A stretch of DNA of 64,000 nucleotides from Dellaglioa kimchii (GTDB lineage Bacteria > Bacillota > Bacilli > Lactobacillales > Lactobacillaceae). This document shows positions 37,110 to 45,732 of the stretch, piece after piece. The DNA is taken from NCBI RefSeq assembly GCF_046115505.1, contig NZ_CP170736.1, forward strand, positions 1-64,000. Direction: 5' to 3'. Position 1 is the stretch's first letter, and each line of letters starts with the position of its first letter. Position numbers and translations under genes: made by a program. Under the pieces are notes generated by a model that had not been told where the DNA came from, searched no databases, and saw nothing but the letters and a program-made list of their open reading frames with translations.

Positions 37110-38565
37110 GGCTCTATAATATCTGTTGTTGGTGATAGAAAAATCTATCACTAGCAACAGATTTTTTGTATGATATAAAAAAGGAATTCCGTTCCTTAAA
37201 TAATAGGCCAGCCCAAATAAAGAAAAGAGTTCCCTATGGCAGATAATACTAGAGTTTTACTAAATATTAAAGACGAAAATATTAAATTTAATGAAAATTG
37301 TATCCAACCACTCCCTGATTTAGGTGTTATCAGAGTTTATGGTACTTTAGATTACCGTCCGAAAGCCTGCCACTCCTGCGAAGTTCTCAACCATAATCAA
37401 ATTATTAACTACGGATGGCGGGCTGTCTCAATTAGGCTGTCACGTTGTTCTGAATTAGACATTATTTCTACTGTAAAGAATGTCAAGCTTACTTTTTTAG
37501 CTTAAACAACACTCGTTAATAAAGATTGTTACATTTCTGAAAATACGAGAATAGCTTGTTTGGAAAAGATGATGTGTCCTTCTTCTATGAAACAAATAGC
37601 TAATGAACTTAATGTTTCGTCATCTTATATAAGTCGCCTCCTAGATGCCAGTGATAGTAACTTCAAAGTAAATTTAACTTACTTACCTGAGACCCTTTTT
37701 ATGGATGAGCTTTAAGCTATACCTGGCCATCTTAGCTTTGAATATATGGATGATATAACAAATGAGCTACTTGATCTTATTGAAACTAGAACAATTTATC
37801 AAGTGACTAAGTACTTTAATCGGTTCACGTTAAAAGCCCGAGAAAACGTCAAAGTAATCGTCACTGATATGAATTATACCTATCCAAAGTTTGCGGGAAC
37901 TTTGTTTCCGAATGCCATTGTTGTCTATGATTGCTTTCACATTGTTAATTCACTTATGCGCGCATTTAATAAAACCAGAATTCAAATCATGAAGAATTAT
38001 GCGATTACTTCAACTGACTATAAGGTCTTAAAACGTTATTGGAAGTTACTTTTAAAACCTATGTCAAAATTAAATTATATGATATTTCGTAAATAGACAT
38101 ACTTTAATTACGCGGCAACCAATACAGAAGTTGTTGATCATTTATTAGGCGTAGATAAAACATTGTCGGCAACTTACCAACTGTTACAACGAATGACAGC
38201 CAGTATAACAGCTAAAGACTGGGACAGCATGGCTAATATCTTACTTTCAGAAAACGAAGTTTCAACTTATTTAAAAAAAAGTTTACTTATTTTAATTGAA
38301 CATGAAGACTATATAAAAAATGCCATTAACTATCCTTATTCTGATGGCCCACTTGAAGGAACTAATAATAAATTGAAAATTATTAAACGTAATGCCTACG
38401 GATTCAGTAATTTTAGACATTTTAGGAACCGTGTTTTCTTTGTAATGAGAAATAAGAGCATAAAAAAGGCATTGTCACAAAGTGACAACACCCTTACAAA
38501 ATATATTCGCCAACAATAGTTGTAAAAGAATCTAAAACTATTACCAATGACAGATATTTTAGACC
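37110..38565. mobile_element. Decayed ISL3-family insertion sequence
   Basis: About 1456 bp with recognisable imperfect inverted ends. The left end reads GGCTCTATAATATCTGTTG and continues GTTGGTGATAG; the right end, on the other strand, reads GGTCTAAAATATCTGTCAT and continues TGGTAATAG. Just inside the left end is a near-perfect 19-bp hairpin with a T run (about 37121-37175), which could act as a terminator against outside transcription. The transposase inside is broken. No clear 8-bp target duplication is seen. It separates two acyltransferase genes of opposite orientation at the 3' edge of the capsule cluster. Confidence 0.85.
37236..38519 (+). pseudogene. ISL3-family transposase, broken
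   Basis: The frame begins MADNTRVLLNIKDENIKF behind AAGAAAAGAG and is interrupted by stops and frameshifts near 37505, 37715 and 38094. Pieces recognisable from the family are the Cys-containing zinc-finger start (KACHSCE), the helix-turn-helix MKQIANELNVSSSYISRLL, the catalytic part VIVTDMNYTYPKFAGTLFPNAIVVYDCFH (given as two parts: VIVTDMNYTYPKF, then NAIVVYDCFH), and the end with YSDGPLEGTNNKLKIIKRNA and the glutamate of the DDE triad. Roughly 428 codons in total match the usual length, so decay is by point changes rather than deletion. Confidence 0.85.
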
Positions 38566-38600
38566 TAATTATTTTTCTATCCAATTATGACCTACATATA

Positions 38601-39602
38601 CTAAAACATATTAAAGATAAAATTTCTGCATAAGTCAATAAGAGAACAGCATATATAGATTGTTAAAATAATGATAAAGACTAAAGGAATAAATAAAACT
38701 GATTGAAGATATTGGGTTAAATTTAAAGAATTCCAAAGATATTCTCTTATTAATCCATTATCATGAATTAGATAAACTCCGAAAGAAGTAGCAGACATAG
38801 TATTAATAATTTTTAAGGTGAACGGTTTCTTTTGCTTAAAAAAATTAAAAATATAGACAGCAAAAATCATGGCAACAAAACTTTGGGGAGTAGTAAATAA
38901 AATTGCTTCTTTACCATTAAGACCTATAATTTTAGAGCTAATAATTTCGAATAATAAAATTGAAAAAGTTACGGCTAAAACGGAAAATAATGCAATTATA
39001 TTCATTTTACTGAGAATAATGGTTGGTAAATCAAATCTTTGAAAAAAGGCGCCATACGAATAAGCTAAAAGTGCAATAATAGTTATGTTAATTGCCGAAT
39101 TATGAATAAAAAAAGTAGGAACAAATAAAAATACTACAGAGCTAAGTAATAATAACTTAAGGAATGACTCTTTAGATAACGAATTTAAAAAATTATTTAT
39201 AAATGGTAAGAATAGTAAAATAATAATATAAACAGTAGCAAACCAGTATAATCCAGAAAATACTGGGAAAAGACTAAATATTAGAAAATGCATTGAGACA
39301 TGCTGATGTAAAAGGAGAAATAAACATAAAATAGTTAAGGAATAAAATAAAACTTGTAGCCAAATTTTTTTTATTTTTGTTGTTTGAGATTTGTGAGACT
39401 GAATCATATAGTAACCTGTTATCATAAAATAAATATTTACCCCAATTTTACCAAGAGAAGAAAGTACTTCAATTGTAAACTTATTTACAGAAAATCCTGG
39501 ATCAAAAGTCCAAGTGGAATGGATAGCTAAGTGGTGTGCAACAATCATTACCATACTGATGATTCTAAGCAATTCAATGTTAGAGTTACGTTCTTTGTTC
39601 AA
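38601..39602 (-). CDS. Acyltransferase 3 family membrane protein
   Basis: 333 aa with about 10 membrane helices. The N-terminal ERNSNIELLRIISMVMIVAH carries the family pattern with adjacent histidines (AHHLAIHS), and KIGVNIYFMITGYYMI follows. It is probably a sugar O-acyltransferase acting on the capsule or another envelope polymer; similar proteins occur in many capsule clusters. The start chosen is the TTG at 39602 with AAAGGA at 8 bp; an open frame extends 37 codons further upstream to an ATG at 39713 but that part has no ribosome binding site and no family similarity. It is read against the capsule genes, behind the ISL3 remnant, so it may be a later addition. Confidence 0.8.
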   Translation of the reverse strand: MNKERNSNIELLRIISMVMIVAHHLAIHSTWTFDPGFSVNKFTIEVLSSLGKIGVNIYFMITGYYMIQSHKSQTTKIKKIWLQVLFYSLTILCLFLLLHQHVSMHFLIFSLFPVFSGLYWFATVYIIILLFLPFINNFLNSLSKESFLKLLLLSSVVFLFVPTFFIHNSAINITIIALLAYSYGAFFQRFDLPTIILSKMNIIALFSVLAVTFSILLFEIISSKIIGLNGKEAILFTTPQSFVAMIFAVYIFNFFKQKKPFTLKIINTMSATSFGVYLIHDNGLIREYLWNSLNLTQYLQSVLFIPLVFIIILTIYICCSLIDLCRNFIFNMF

Positions 39603-40013
39603 TTTATATTTTCCTTTCAAATTGTCATGTCTTAAATATACTCTATTGTATCTGTAATGCGCAAGATTAAAATTTTGAGATATATTGCTAGTATTTGATA
39701 AAATTTTAAGCAATCTTCTGATTAGTAAAATTTCTATATGAGAGCATGCTTTGATAACAAATTTTTACTTTTAATTTTGGAAAATATAATAAGTTTTAAT
39801 TCAGACCGATATAAAAAACGTTTATGACTTTCTTTAATATTTTTTTGTGGATAATATTTATGAGGCACTTCATACTATTTCGATTTCTTATGATGATTTT
39901 CAAAGTTCTTTCAGAGGGTAATGATAGTTTTAATAGAAAATGAATCATTAGAAGTCACTCTTTTTTATTTTCACCCAATTTAATGCTAACATAGTGCCAA
40001 GGAGATGATTCAA
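39603..40013. other. Non-coding AT-rich spacer
   Basis: About 410 bp between the divergently placed acyltransferase gene and the TIM-barrel gene. It is very AT-rich and holds no open frame with a ribosome binding site, no stable hairpin with T run and no tRNA. AAAGGA for the minus-strand gene and CAAGGAG for the plus-strand gene lie at its two ends. I see no clear promoter hexamer pair. Confidence 0.5.
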
Positions 40014-40826
40014 ATGACAATACCATTAGGATTAAAAGCGGGAACGGACCCAATTCAACTTCATGATCGGTTACAACATAATCCAGATATTTTTGAATTC
40101 TATCTAAATGAATTTGATGTTTCTGGAGATGGATTAAAACGATTATCAGATGAGATTGATGAGGTGAAGGCAACTACGAAGAAGATTGTCATGCATCATC
40201 CAATGAAGATTGGGGAACAATCCGTTGAATTAGCCGTTTCCGAAACAGCTGATCCTAGGTTATATCGTTTCGTTAGAGAAAGTACTGAGACATTGATTCA
40301 GCTCGCAAAAGATAAATCAATTCAAACCCTCATTCATGGTTCATATAATCGACAAACACCAACGATTATAGCTGAGTATCCTAATTTTGAGGTTGCGGAA
40401 TCAGCGTTATTTAATCGGATGGATTATTATCAAAAATATGGACAAAATAACGTCATGTTTGAAAATTCGATTTCTGACTTATTTTATTATGGGTCTGAAG
40501 AGATGGATGAATTTATTCTTCAAAAAGGGTATCGCTTAGCATTTGATACATCACATGCCTTTATTAAACAAGCAGGTAGTAATGCTGACTTACAAGCAAG
40601 TTTGAAACGGTTAATGCCAAATATCGTCCATTATCACTTAGTCGATTCAATGGGTGAATTTCATGATAGCTTACCTTTAGGAAAAGGTAAGATTGATTGG
40701 AAGTTATCTTATCCTTTGCTTAATCCAAATGCAACGGCTATTTACGAAATTGATTTAGAAAATCAAAATGATTGTCGCGAAATGTTGGAAAGTCATGAAT
40801 ATCTACAAAATTTAATAGAAAAATAA
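40014..40826 (+). CDS. Sugar phosphate isomerase/epimerase-like TIM-barrel protein
   Basis: A 270-aa protein of the xylose-isomerase-like TIM-barrel family (AP_endonuc_2, PF01261). Barrel elements with likely metal ligands are KKIVMHHPMKI, IQTLIHGSYNR, NNVMFENSISD, RLAFDTSHAFIK, IVHYHLVDSMGEFHDSLPLG (His, Asp, His) and AIYEIDLEN at the end. The set of Glu, Asp and His residues suggests an active metal-dependent isomerase or epimerase, but the substrate cannot be assigned. The start is the ATG at 40014, 9 bp after AAGGAG; the ATG at 40005 touches the ribosome binding site. It is a single gene that converges on the APC permease and shares a terminator with it. Confidence 0.8.
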   Translation: MTIPLGLKAGTDPIQLHDRLQHNPDIFEFYLNEFDVSGDGLKRLSDEIDEVKATTKKIVMHHPMKIGEQSVELAVSETADPRLYRFVRESTETLIQLAKDKSIQTLIHGSYNRQTPTIIAEYPNFEVAESALFNRMDYYQKYGQNNVMFENSISDLFYYGSEEMDEFILQKGYRLAFDTSHAFIKQAGSNADLQASLKRLMPNIVHYHLVDSMGEFHDSLPLGKGKIDWKLSYPLLNPNATAIYEIDLENQNDCREMLESHEYLQNLIEK

Positions 40827-40866
40827 CCATTGGTTTTGAAATTTCAAAATCAATGGTTATTTTTTT
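40821..40866. terminator. Bidirectional terminator
   Basis: AAATAACCATTG (40821-40832) pairs with CAATGGTTATTT (40851-40862); the loop region contains the palindrome TTTTGAAATTTCAAAA. T runs are present on both strands. It overlaps the last codons of the permease gene. Confidence 0.85.
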
Positions 40867-42149
40867 CGGTTATCAAACCAGTAGAGTAAACACCCTAGTA
40901 CTAACACGATAACGCCGAATAAGATGATTTTCCAATTAAAACTTAACAGTAAGTAAAGTGAGACAATTAATGCAAGGCTTGGAATAATTGGACCACCTGG
41001 TAATTTGAAACCTTTTGGTAAATTTGGATCATTATTGAATTTAAATGTTGCTAAAATTGTTGGTACATATTGGACAAACGATGCAAAGACAATGCATGAT
41101 ACTAAGAATAAATAACTACCGCTAAGTAGCAGGAGGATGCTTGTGATAGATGTCACAATGATTGCGATAACCGGTGTATTGTGTTTACTTTGCTTACCGA
41201 TTATTTTTGGTAAAAGCTGATGTTCATTTGCTAGCGATGCAGCCACAATAGGTGTATTGAATGATACTGAGATGGCAACCCCAAGAATAGAGATCAACAT
41301 CCCAATGATAATGATCATATAACCCCACTGACCAAAGATACTTTTGAATGCCGCAGCAATTGGTAATGAGTACGATCCTAAGTTAGGGCCAAGGATACCC
41401 ACGGCAACCGTTTGAAGTAAAACATATAATAAAGTCACCGTTGCAATGACGCTTAATAGTGCTTTCGGAATATTCTTTTCCGGATTATCCATTTTAGCAG
41501 CAGCAATCGGTAAAAATGAAAAGCCAGTATACATATAAAAAATGACACCAAATGCTGTATTAAATTTCGTAAATAACTGAGTGTTACTGTGAATATCAGT
41601 CGGAATCATGGGCGTAAAATGAGCATCCTTAATGAAGAAAGCACCGACAATAATAAAGAGTAACATGATAAATACTTTAGCTGCAGAAGACAGATTGTCT
41701 GCGAAATCTAGAATAGCTGTTCCAAAATAATTAATGATGCCTAGAATAATGACTAAGGCAATTGCTGAAACATCATAAATAAGCGTTTGTTGTAATGCTG
41801 GAAAAAGTATTTTTAAGACAGTTAGTAACGCAGCAATTTCGGCTGACAAAGTCACTACGCCTAATATCCAAGTAAATATACCAACTTGAAAACCAGTAAA
41901 TTTACCGAATGCATTATAGGCATATAACCAAGCCGCACCATCTTCCGAAAATTTACTTGCTAGTGTTGCGTAACAGAGCACAATCATGGTGACTGCTAAT
42001 GCTGCAGCGATAATTGTAAAGATACTGAGTGGTCCAATATCATTATAAATTTTACCAGATAATAAGAAAATCCCCGATCCAATAATACCGTTAATTCCTA
42101 ACAAGAAAACCGTGAAAAACGTCATTTTTTTATCTTCTATTTTATTCAT
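40857..42149 (-). CDS. Amino acid permease, APC superfamily
   Basis: A 430-aa secondary transporter with 12 predicted helices. Helix 1 has LLGINGIIGSGIFLLSGKIY, the GIIGSGIF consensus of the APC family that binds the amino acid backbone; KNIPKALL follows helix 6, and HNTPVIAIIVTSITSIL lies before helix 9. It imports or exchanges an amino acid across the membrane; specificity cannot be predicted. The start is ATG at 42149, 7 bp after AGGGGG. A longer frame begins with TTG at 42221 but that extension covers the terminator of the upstream DUF2922 gene and is unlikely. It ends in the shared convergent terminator. Confidence 0.9.
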   Translation of the reverse strand: MNKIEDKKMTFFTVFLLGINGIIGSGIFLLSGKIYNDIGPLSIFTIIAAALAVTMIVLCYATLASKFSEDGAAWLYAYNAFGKFTGFQVGIFTWILGVVTLSAEIAALLTVLKILFPALQQTLIYDVSAIALVIILGIINYFGTAILDFADNLSSAAKVFIMLLFIIVGAFFIKDAHFTPMIPTDIHSNTQLFTKFNTAFGVIFYMYTGFSFLPIAAAKMDNPEKNIPKALLSVIATVTLLYVLLQTVAVGILGPNLGSYSLPIAAAFKSIFGQWGYMIIIIGMLISILGVAISVSFNTPIVAASLANEHQLLPKIIGKQSKHNTPVIAIIVTSITSILLLLSGSYLFLVSCIVFASFVQYVPTILATFKFNNDPNLPKGFKLPGGPIIPSLALIVSLYLLLSFNWKIILFGVIVLVLGCLLYWFDNRKK

Positions 42150-42218
42150 TACAATCCCCCTAAAATTTAGAATAGCCAATATGATATTAAAAGGCAATTG
42201 ATAGGTGCTATGAGGGTA

Positions 42219-42248
42219 CAAAAAAAGCCAACAATTAAGTTGGCTTTT
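42219..42248 (-). terminator. Terminator of the DUF1659-DUF2922 unit
   Basis: On the minus strand a 10-bp stem AAAAGCCAAC/GTTGGCTTTT with a 6-nt loop continues in T residues, right after the DUF2922 stop codon. Confidence 0.85.
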
Positions 42249-42252
42249 ACGG

Positions 42253-42480
42253 TTAAACTAAATCATTTGTGTAAATAGGTGTTTCAATGGTTTCAACAAA
42301 TTGTGCTGAGATAGGGGTTACGAACATTTTTTCGTTATCACGATGGAATAAATCAGAACCTGTAATGTCATCCATGGCTTTCTTAACGGTTGCTGGATCT
42401 AAATCTGTATTAACGTAACGTAATTTCATATGGCGCGTTTTACCTGCTTCATTTTTAAATGCTAAATCTAATTGTTTCAT
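42253..42480 (-). CDS. DUF2922 family protein
   Basis: A 75-aa soluble protein with the pattern of PF11148: MKQLDLAFKNEAGKTRHMKL at the start, then LDPATVKKAMDDITGSDLF and a C-terminal TPISAQFVETIETPIYT. Function is unknown. It is paired with the DUF1659 gene upstream (22 bp gap), an arrangement found again and again in lactobacilli and related Firmicutes. AGGAGG precedes the ATG at good distance. The unit follows the sigma-factor-like gene on the same strand with about 100 bp between. The lysine, threonine and aspartate-rich composition gives no catalytic hint. Confidence 0.8.
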   Translation of the reverse strand: MKQLDLAFKNEAGKTRHMKLRYVNTDLDPATVKKAMDDITGSDLFHRDNEKMFVTPISAQFVETIETPIYTNDLV

Positions 42481-42502
42481 ATAATTTCCTCCTTAGTTTT
42501 GA

Positions 42503-42703
42503 TTAAGCTAAAAGACTTGATTCTGTGCGGATGGTCATTTTAACGGTGTTATCACCAGTTAATGAAGCAACAGTAGCGCCGAGCTGTGCAATAGCTTCGT
42601 TAGAGGCATTTTCAGTAATGTTGGCGAATGAACGTTTACGTTCAGAACCGTCAGAACTTAATCCCTCGACGATAACGTTTGTTTTTACCCAAGTTTTACT
42701 CAT
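42503..42703 (-). CDS. DUF1659 family protein
   Basis: A 66-aa soluble protein matching the layout of PF07872: MSKTWVKTNVIVEGLSSDGS, then KRSFANITENASNEAIAQLG and a C-terminal NTVKMTIRTESSLLA. Function is unknown. AAAGGAGAA lies 6 bp before the ATG. It is transcribed with the DUF2922 gene and lies behind the sigma-factor-like gene. Both small proteins together may form one functional unit; the conserved pairing is known, the role is not. Confidence 0.8.
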   Translation of the reverse strand: MSKTWVKTNVIVEGLSSDGSERKRSFANITENASNEAIAQLGATVASLTGDNTVKMTIRTESSLLA

Positions 42704-42802
42704 ATGTGTTCTCCTTTGTGTGTCTATATTTGATAAGTGCCGCGACGCCTTACATAGATAATAAAGAATCGGCTAACCATTTTGTAAAGTAAATATCGAT
42801 AT

Positions 42803-43366
42803 TTATTCTTGATTCATTTGAGCAATGACTAGAAGTGCTTTCCGACCGACGCTATTACGCCAGTTATACGCTGTTTGACGGCTAACATGATGACTGGCAG
42901 CAATTTCTGTAACTGTTTTGTGTCTGATATAACAATCGACTAGATAATGTTGTTCTGCATTTGAACAGAGATCATAGAGTGATTTAAAAAGGTGTTCTGT
43001 AAATAATTTTTCAGCAATAGTATCTTGGGTTTGAAGGGTTAAATCAATGATGGAATCGGTTGGATTAGATGAATCATCCTTATTAGGTTCTAAATGCGTT
43101 TGTTGATTGGATTGTCGATTAATTAAATCAAGAAGTCGCCAGTAAACTCGTTGGTAGGCGTAAACCATGAAAGTTTGTTCATTATCTTCAATAGTTTTAG
43201 GATATTGGTCATATGCAGCGCTGAAGGCTAATCGTGCTTCTTGTACGAAATCATCATATGAAGCATGCGATTGATTAATCGACATTCTTTTTAGAACACC
43301 GAAGATAAGTTTTTCACGGTCATTTTCCAATAGAAAAGCTAAACCTGGATTTATTTGATTTGACAT
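42803..43366 (-). CDS. ComX/SigH-like alternative sigma factor
   Basis: A 187-aa sigma-70-family protein. Residues about 30-95 hold a region-2-like part (SYDDFVQEARLAFSAAYDQY and FMVYAYQRVYWRLLDLINRQ), followed by a polar linker and a C-terminal region 4 helix-turn-helix, VTEIAASHHVSRQTAYNWRN. Size and layout match the SigH/ComX-type factors of lactobacilli, which can switch on late competence genes. No ribosome binding site of normal strength is visible before the ATG (only weakly purine-rich sequence), which would suit low basal expression. A ComK-like gene is divergent from it, 258 bp away, and DUF1659-DUF2922 lie downstream. Regulation by one of these is inference. Confidence 0.75.
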   Translation of the reverse strand: MSNQINPGLAFLLENDREKLIFGVLKRMSINQSHASYDDFVQEARLAFSAAYDQYPKTIEDNEQTFMVYAYQRVYWRLLDLINRQSNQQTHLEPNKDDSSNPTDSIIDLTLQTQDTIAEKLFTEHLFKSLYDLCSNAEQHYLVDCYIRHKTVTEIAASHHVSRQTAYNWRNSVGRKALLVIAQMNQE

Positions 43367-43398
43367 AATAGTAGAGTAGCCCCGTTTCTTTTAAGATC

Positions 43399-43410
43399 CC
43401 TTGGCCAAGG
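43399..43410. promoter_or_regulatory. 12-bp perfect palindrome between sigma factor and ComK-like gene
   Basis: CCTTGGCCAAGG lies 33 bp upstream of the sigma-like start codon and about 215 bp upstream of the ComK-like start. GC-rich palindromes are rare in this AT-rich spacer, so it may be an operator for the sigma gene. No protein can be named. Confidence 0.3.
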
Positions 43411-43624
43411 TTCCTAATTAGAATACGAGGTTACGCTAGTTTAAAATAGACGACGAAATGAGCGTATTTATGTGTTTTTGATGAGCATTTAGGAATTAAA
43501 GGTAGACTATTAATTTTCTTAAGATAAACTTAACAATTAGACTTAAGTTCACACAAGATTAGTTACAATTAAATCTGTAACATAGGATAAGTTGTTAAAT
43601 GAAAGTAAGAAAAGGAGTAGGCTA

Positions 43625-44476
43625 TTGAACTTGGAGAATGAATTAGAACGGGATTTTAAAGAAATTATAGATTATCCAGAAACACGTTTATTGACTGTTG
43701 GGTCTCAGTATTGGCGAAACTTGTTGGAGAATCATCCAATAATTGATGTTACAGATGATCATTTTTTTACAGAACATGGCATTGTAACGGATAACTATCA
43801 AGTGAACATGGAGACAACTTTGTATATTCATCATATAACGCACAGACGGGATGATTTGCGGTCCATTATTTTTGATAAACATAAAGGCATTTTATTATGT
43901 AAATACACAACAACAAACTTTGTGAATCGTTTGATTAATGAAAAAATTCTAACTTTTGTGGCAATGCGTGCGATTGGTTCATTAGTTGAAAAGAAACAAG
44001 CGTTACCTTACACATGTGGTATGTATCAACTTTTTCCAGATAGTGGACCATCAAAAAGGGATGCCTCATGGACGGCAGGACACCATCTTGCTAATATTTC
44101 TGATGTAGAAAATGGAACTGATTTATTTTTCAACAATGGATTAAGAATCAGAGTTCAAAGCAAGTATTCACAATTTCTTAAGCAATTAAATTTAGCCCAT
44201 GTTTTTACAGATATTCAAGTTTCTTTGGCCAGTAAAATAGCTGCTGAACTTGGTTTTGAAAATCCAACACCTCAATTTAGATATCACGATGCTATCTTAT
44301 CTTTAGTTCAGAACAGACGTGATACCTATGTGGATAAAATAGATTTTATTAAAGAAGTTAAGCATTTATTAGCCATCTACACGTTGAAAGGGTATTCTGT
44401 TGAATCACCTGACGACTCAATTATCAAAAAAACGTGTAGTTGGGCGCATACTAATAGAGGCATTATGCGTTACTAA
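43625..44476 (+). CDS. Probable ComK-like competence transcription factor
   Basis: A 283-aa soluble protein. The second half resembles ComK of Bacillus subtilis by eye: YQLFPDSGPSKRDASWTAGH parallels its IFLFPTLSSTRPQCGWISHV segment, and TDLFFNNGLRIRVQSKYSQF parallels TEVTFSNGKTMELPISYNSF; the first half keeps a YQVN start like YEVN of ComK. It is about 90 aa longer than ComK (192 aa), with an N-terminal leader of about 60 aa and a longer tail. The start is TTG at 43625, 7 bp after AAAGGAG; an upstream TTG at 43592 has no ribosome binding site. It is divergent from a ComX/SigH-like sigma gene. If right, it is a DNA-binding activator of DNA uptake genes; a profile comparison is needed to be sure. 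Confidence 0.55.
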   Translation: MNLENELERDFKEIIDYPETRLLTVGSQYWRNLLENHPIIDVTDDHFFTEHGIVTDNYQVNMETTLYIHHITHRRDDLRSIIFDKHKGILLCKYTTTNFVNRLINEKILTFVAMRAIGSLVEKKQALPYTCGMYQLFPDSGPSKRDASWTAGHHLANISDVENGTDLFFNNGLRIRVQSKYSQFLKQLNLAHVFTDIQVSLASKIAAELGFENPTPQFRYHDAILSLVQNRRDTYVDKIDFIKEVKHLLAIYTLKGYSVESPDDSIIKKTCSWAHTNRGIMRY

Positions 44477-44503
44477 TTGTAATCATAATGTAACGGAAAA
44501 AGA

Positions 44504-44532
44504 CGTTATTAGACATGCAAATTTGATATAAT
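44504..44532 (+). promoter_or_regulatory. Extended -10 promoter of the GH73 autolysin
   Basis: TTTGATATAAT contains TGA-TATAAT (44524-44532), an extended -10 with a perfect hexamer, 35 bp before the start codon. The -35 is weak. Confidence 0.55.
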
Positions 44533-44566
44533 TAAAACTGATAATTTCGGAAAAATAGGGGGAAAT

Positions 44567-45667
44567 ATGAAAAATAAAAAGTTGTTAACAAAGTTAGTTA
44601 CGGTAACATTTGTTGCTATTACGGGATTTAGCTCAATAAACTTACCAATTGGGAATCAAAGTAAAAATGAATCAACAGTTACGGCAGCCACAACGGCCCA
44701 AACAAAGGACCTCATTGAAAAGAACGGACCAACAATTCAAGCAGTAGCAAAAGATAAAAACTTATATCCGTCAGTGATGCTATCACAGATGATTCTTGAA
44801 TCTTCTTGGGGTCAAAGTACGTTGGCAAAAAAGGCTAATAATTTTTTTGGTATGAAAGGTGCCTACAAGGGACAATCGTATTCAGTTAAATCATTAGAAT
44901 ATAATAGCAAAGGGAAAGCTTATTATGCGGTGTCTAAATTTAAAAAATACCCAAATGCTAAAGCATCTATTCAAGACTATGCCAACCATCTACGTAACGG
45001 TGTAAGTTGGGATGCTAAGTATTACTCAGGTACATGGCGTGAAAAAGCTAGTACTTATCAAAAAGCAACAGCATCATTGAGTTTAAAATACTCGACAAGT
45101 AGTGCCTACGGTAAAAAATTAAATAACTTAATTTCTAGATATAATTTAGCTAGTTTAGATAATACCGTTAAAGTCGCTTATAATGGCGCAGCCGGTTCTG
45201 AAACAGTCAAAGTAGCTAATACTGGTTACCGTCTTTACAATCATGTTAAAGGAACAGCAGGTAGTCGTGATAAAGGTGCGGCTGCTAAGTTGACAGGTAA
45301 AACAGTCTATGCAGATATGCGTGGCGTAAAAGAAGGTAGTACAACCTGGTATCGAGTAAGAGTTAAAGGCACATCAACGAAGTATTGGATCTATAAACAA
45401 GCATTAACATTAAGAAAAACAAGTTATTCTACAGTAAAAAATACAGGTAATTTTAATAATAAATCATATCAGTTACATAATCATGTTTATAATTCAGATT
45501 ATTTATCTAAAAAGACGGGTCAGTCAAAAACACATAAGAATAAAACTTATACAATTAATAAAAAAGCGATTATTACTGATTATAATGGGTCTAAATCAAC
45601 GATGTACCGAGTCAAAATTGGATCTACAAATCACTGGGTCTATAAGAGCGCCATTAATAAACATTAA
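44567..45667 (+). CDS. Secreted GH73 glucosaminidase with C-terminal GW/SH3-type modules
   Basis: A 366-aa peptidoglycan hydrolase. The N-terminal signal peptide (about residues 1-41) ends in VTAA. The GH73 domain (about residues 45-205) has YPSVMLSQMILESSWGQS with the catalytic glutamate E78 and then KANNFFGMKGAYKGQSY. Two C-terminal modules of about 80 aa each follow (SETVKVANTGYRLYNHVKG, TTWYRVRVKG, KYWIYKQAL; then SYQLHNHVYNSDYLSKKTG and HWVYKSAI), resembling GW/SH3_8 wall-binding repeats. It acts outside the cell in daughter-cell separation or turnover. GGGGG lies 8 bp before the ATG. The amidase gene follows after 65 bp and carries nearly the same modules. Confidence 0.92.
   Translation: MKNKKLLTKLVTVTFVAITGFSSINLPIGNQSKNESTVTAATTAQTKDLIEKNGPTIQAVAKDKNLYPSVMLSQMILESSWGQSTLAKKANNFFGMKGAYKGQSYSVKSLEYNSKGKAYYAVSKFKKYPNAKASIQDYANHLRNGVSWDAKYYSGTWREKASTYQKATASLSLKYSTSSAYGKKLNNLISRYNLASLDNTVKVAYNGAAGSETVKVANTGYRLYNHVKGTAGSRDKGAAAKLTGKTVYADMRGVKEGSTTWYRVRVKGTSTKYWIYKQALTLRKTSYSTVKNTGNFNNKSYQLHNHVYNSDYLSKKTGQSKTHKNKTYTINKKAIITDYNGSKSTMYRVKIGSTNHWVYKSAINKH
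45169..45664 (+). repeat. GW-module pair, copy 1 (in the GH73 gene)
   Basis: About 500 bp encoding two modules. It is highly similar at DNA level to 46417-46906 in the amidase gene, for example YRLYNHVKGT, TTWYRVRVKGTSTKYWIY and YQLHNHVYNSDYLSKKTG are shared almost without change. Long direct repeats of this type invite recombination between the two genes. Confidence 0.85.
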
Positions 45668-45732
45668 TTTATTAGGTTGTCGAACTAATATTGCTAAGGG
45701 GTAGCAATAAAAAAATAGGAGAGTTATTGAAA

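Noticed and set aside
37110..38565. An active ISL3 element
   Set aside because: The transposase frame is broken at three or more places, so it cannot move by itself.
43380..43450. Possible T-box or riboswitch leader upstream of the sigma-like gene
   Set aside because: No T-box sequence, specifier loop or terminator/antiterminator pair could be found; only a short palindrome remains.
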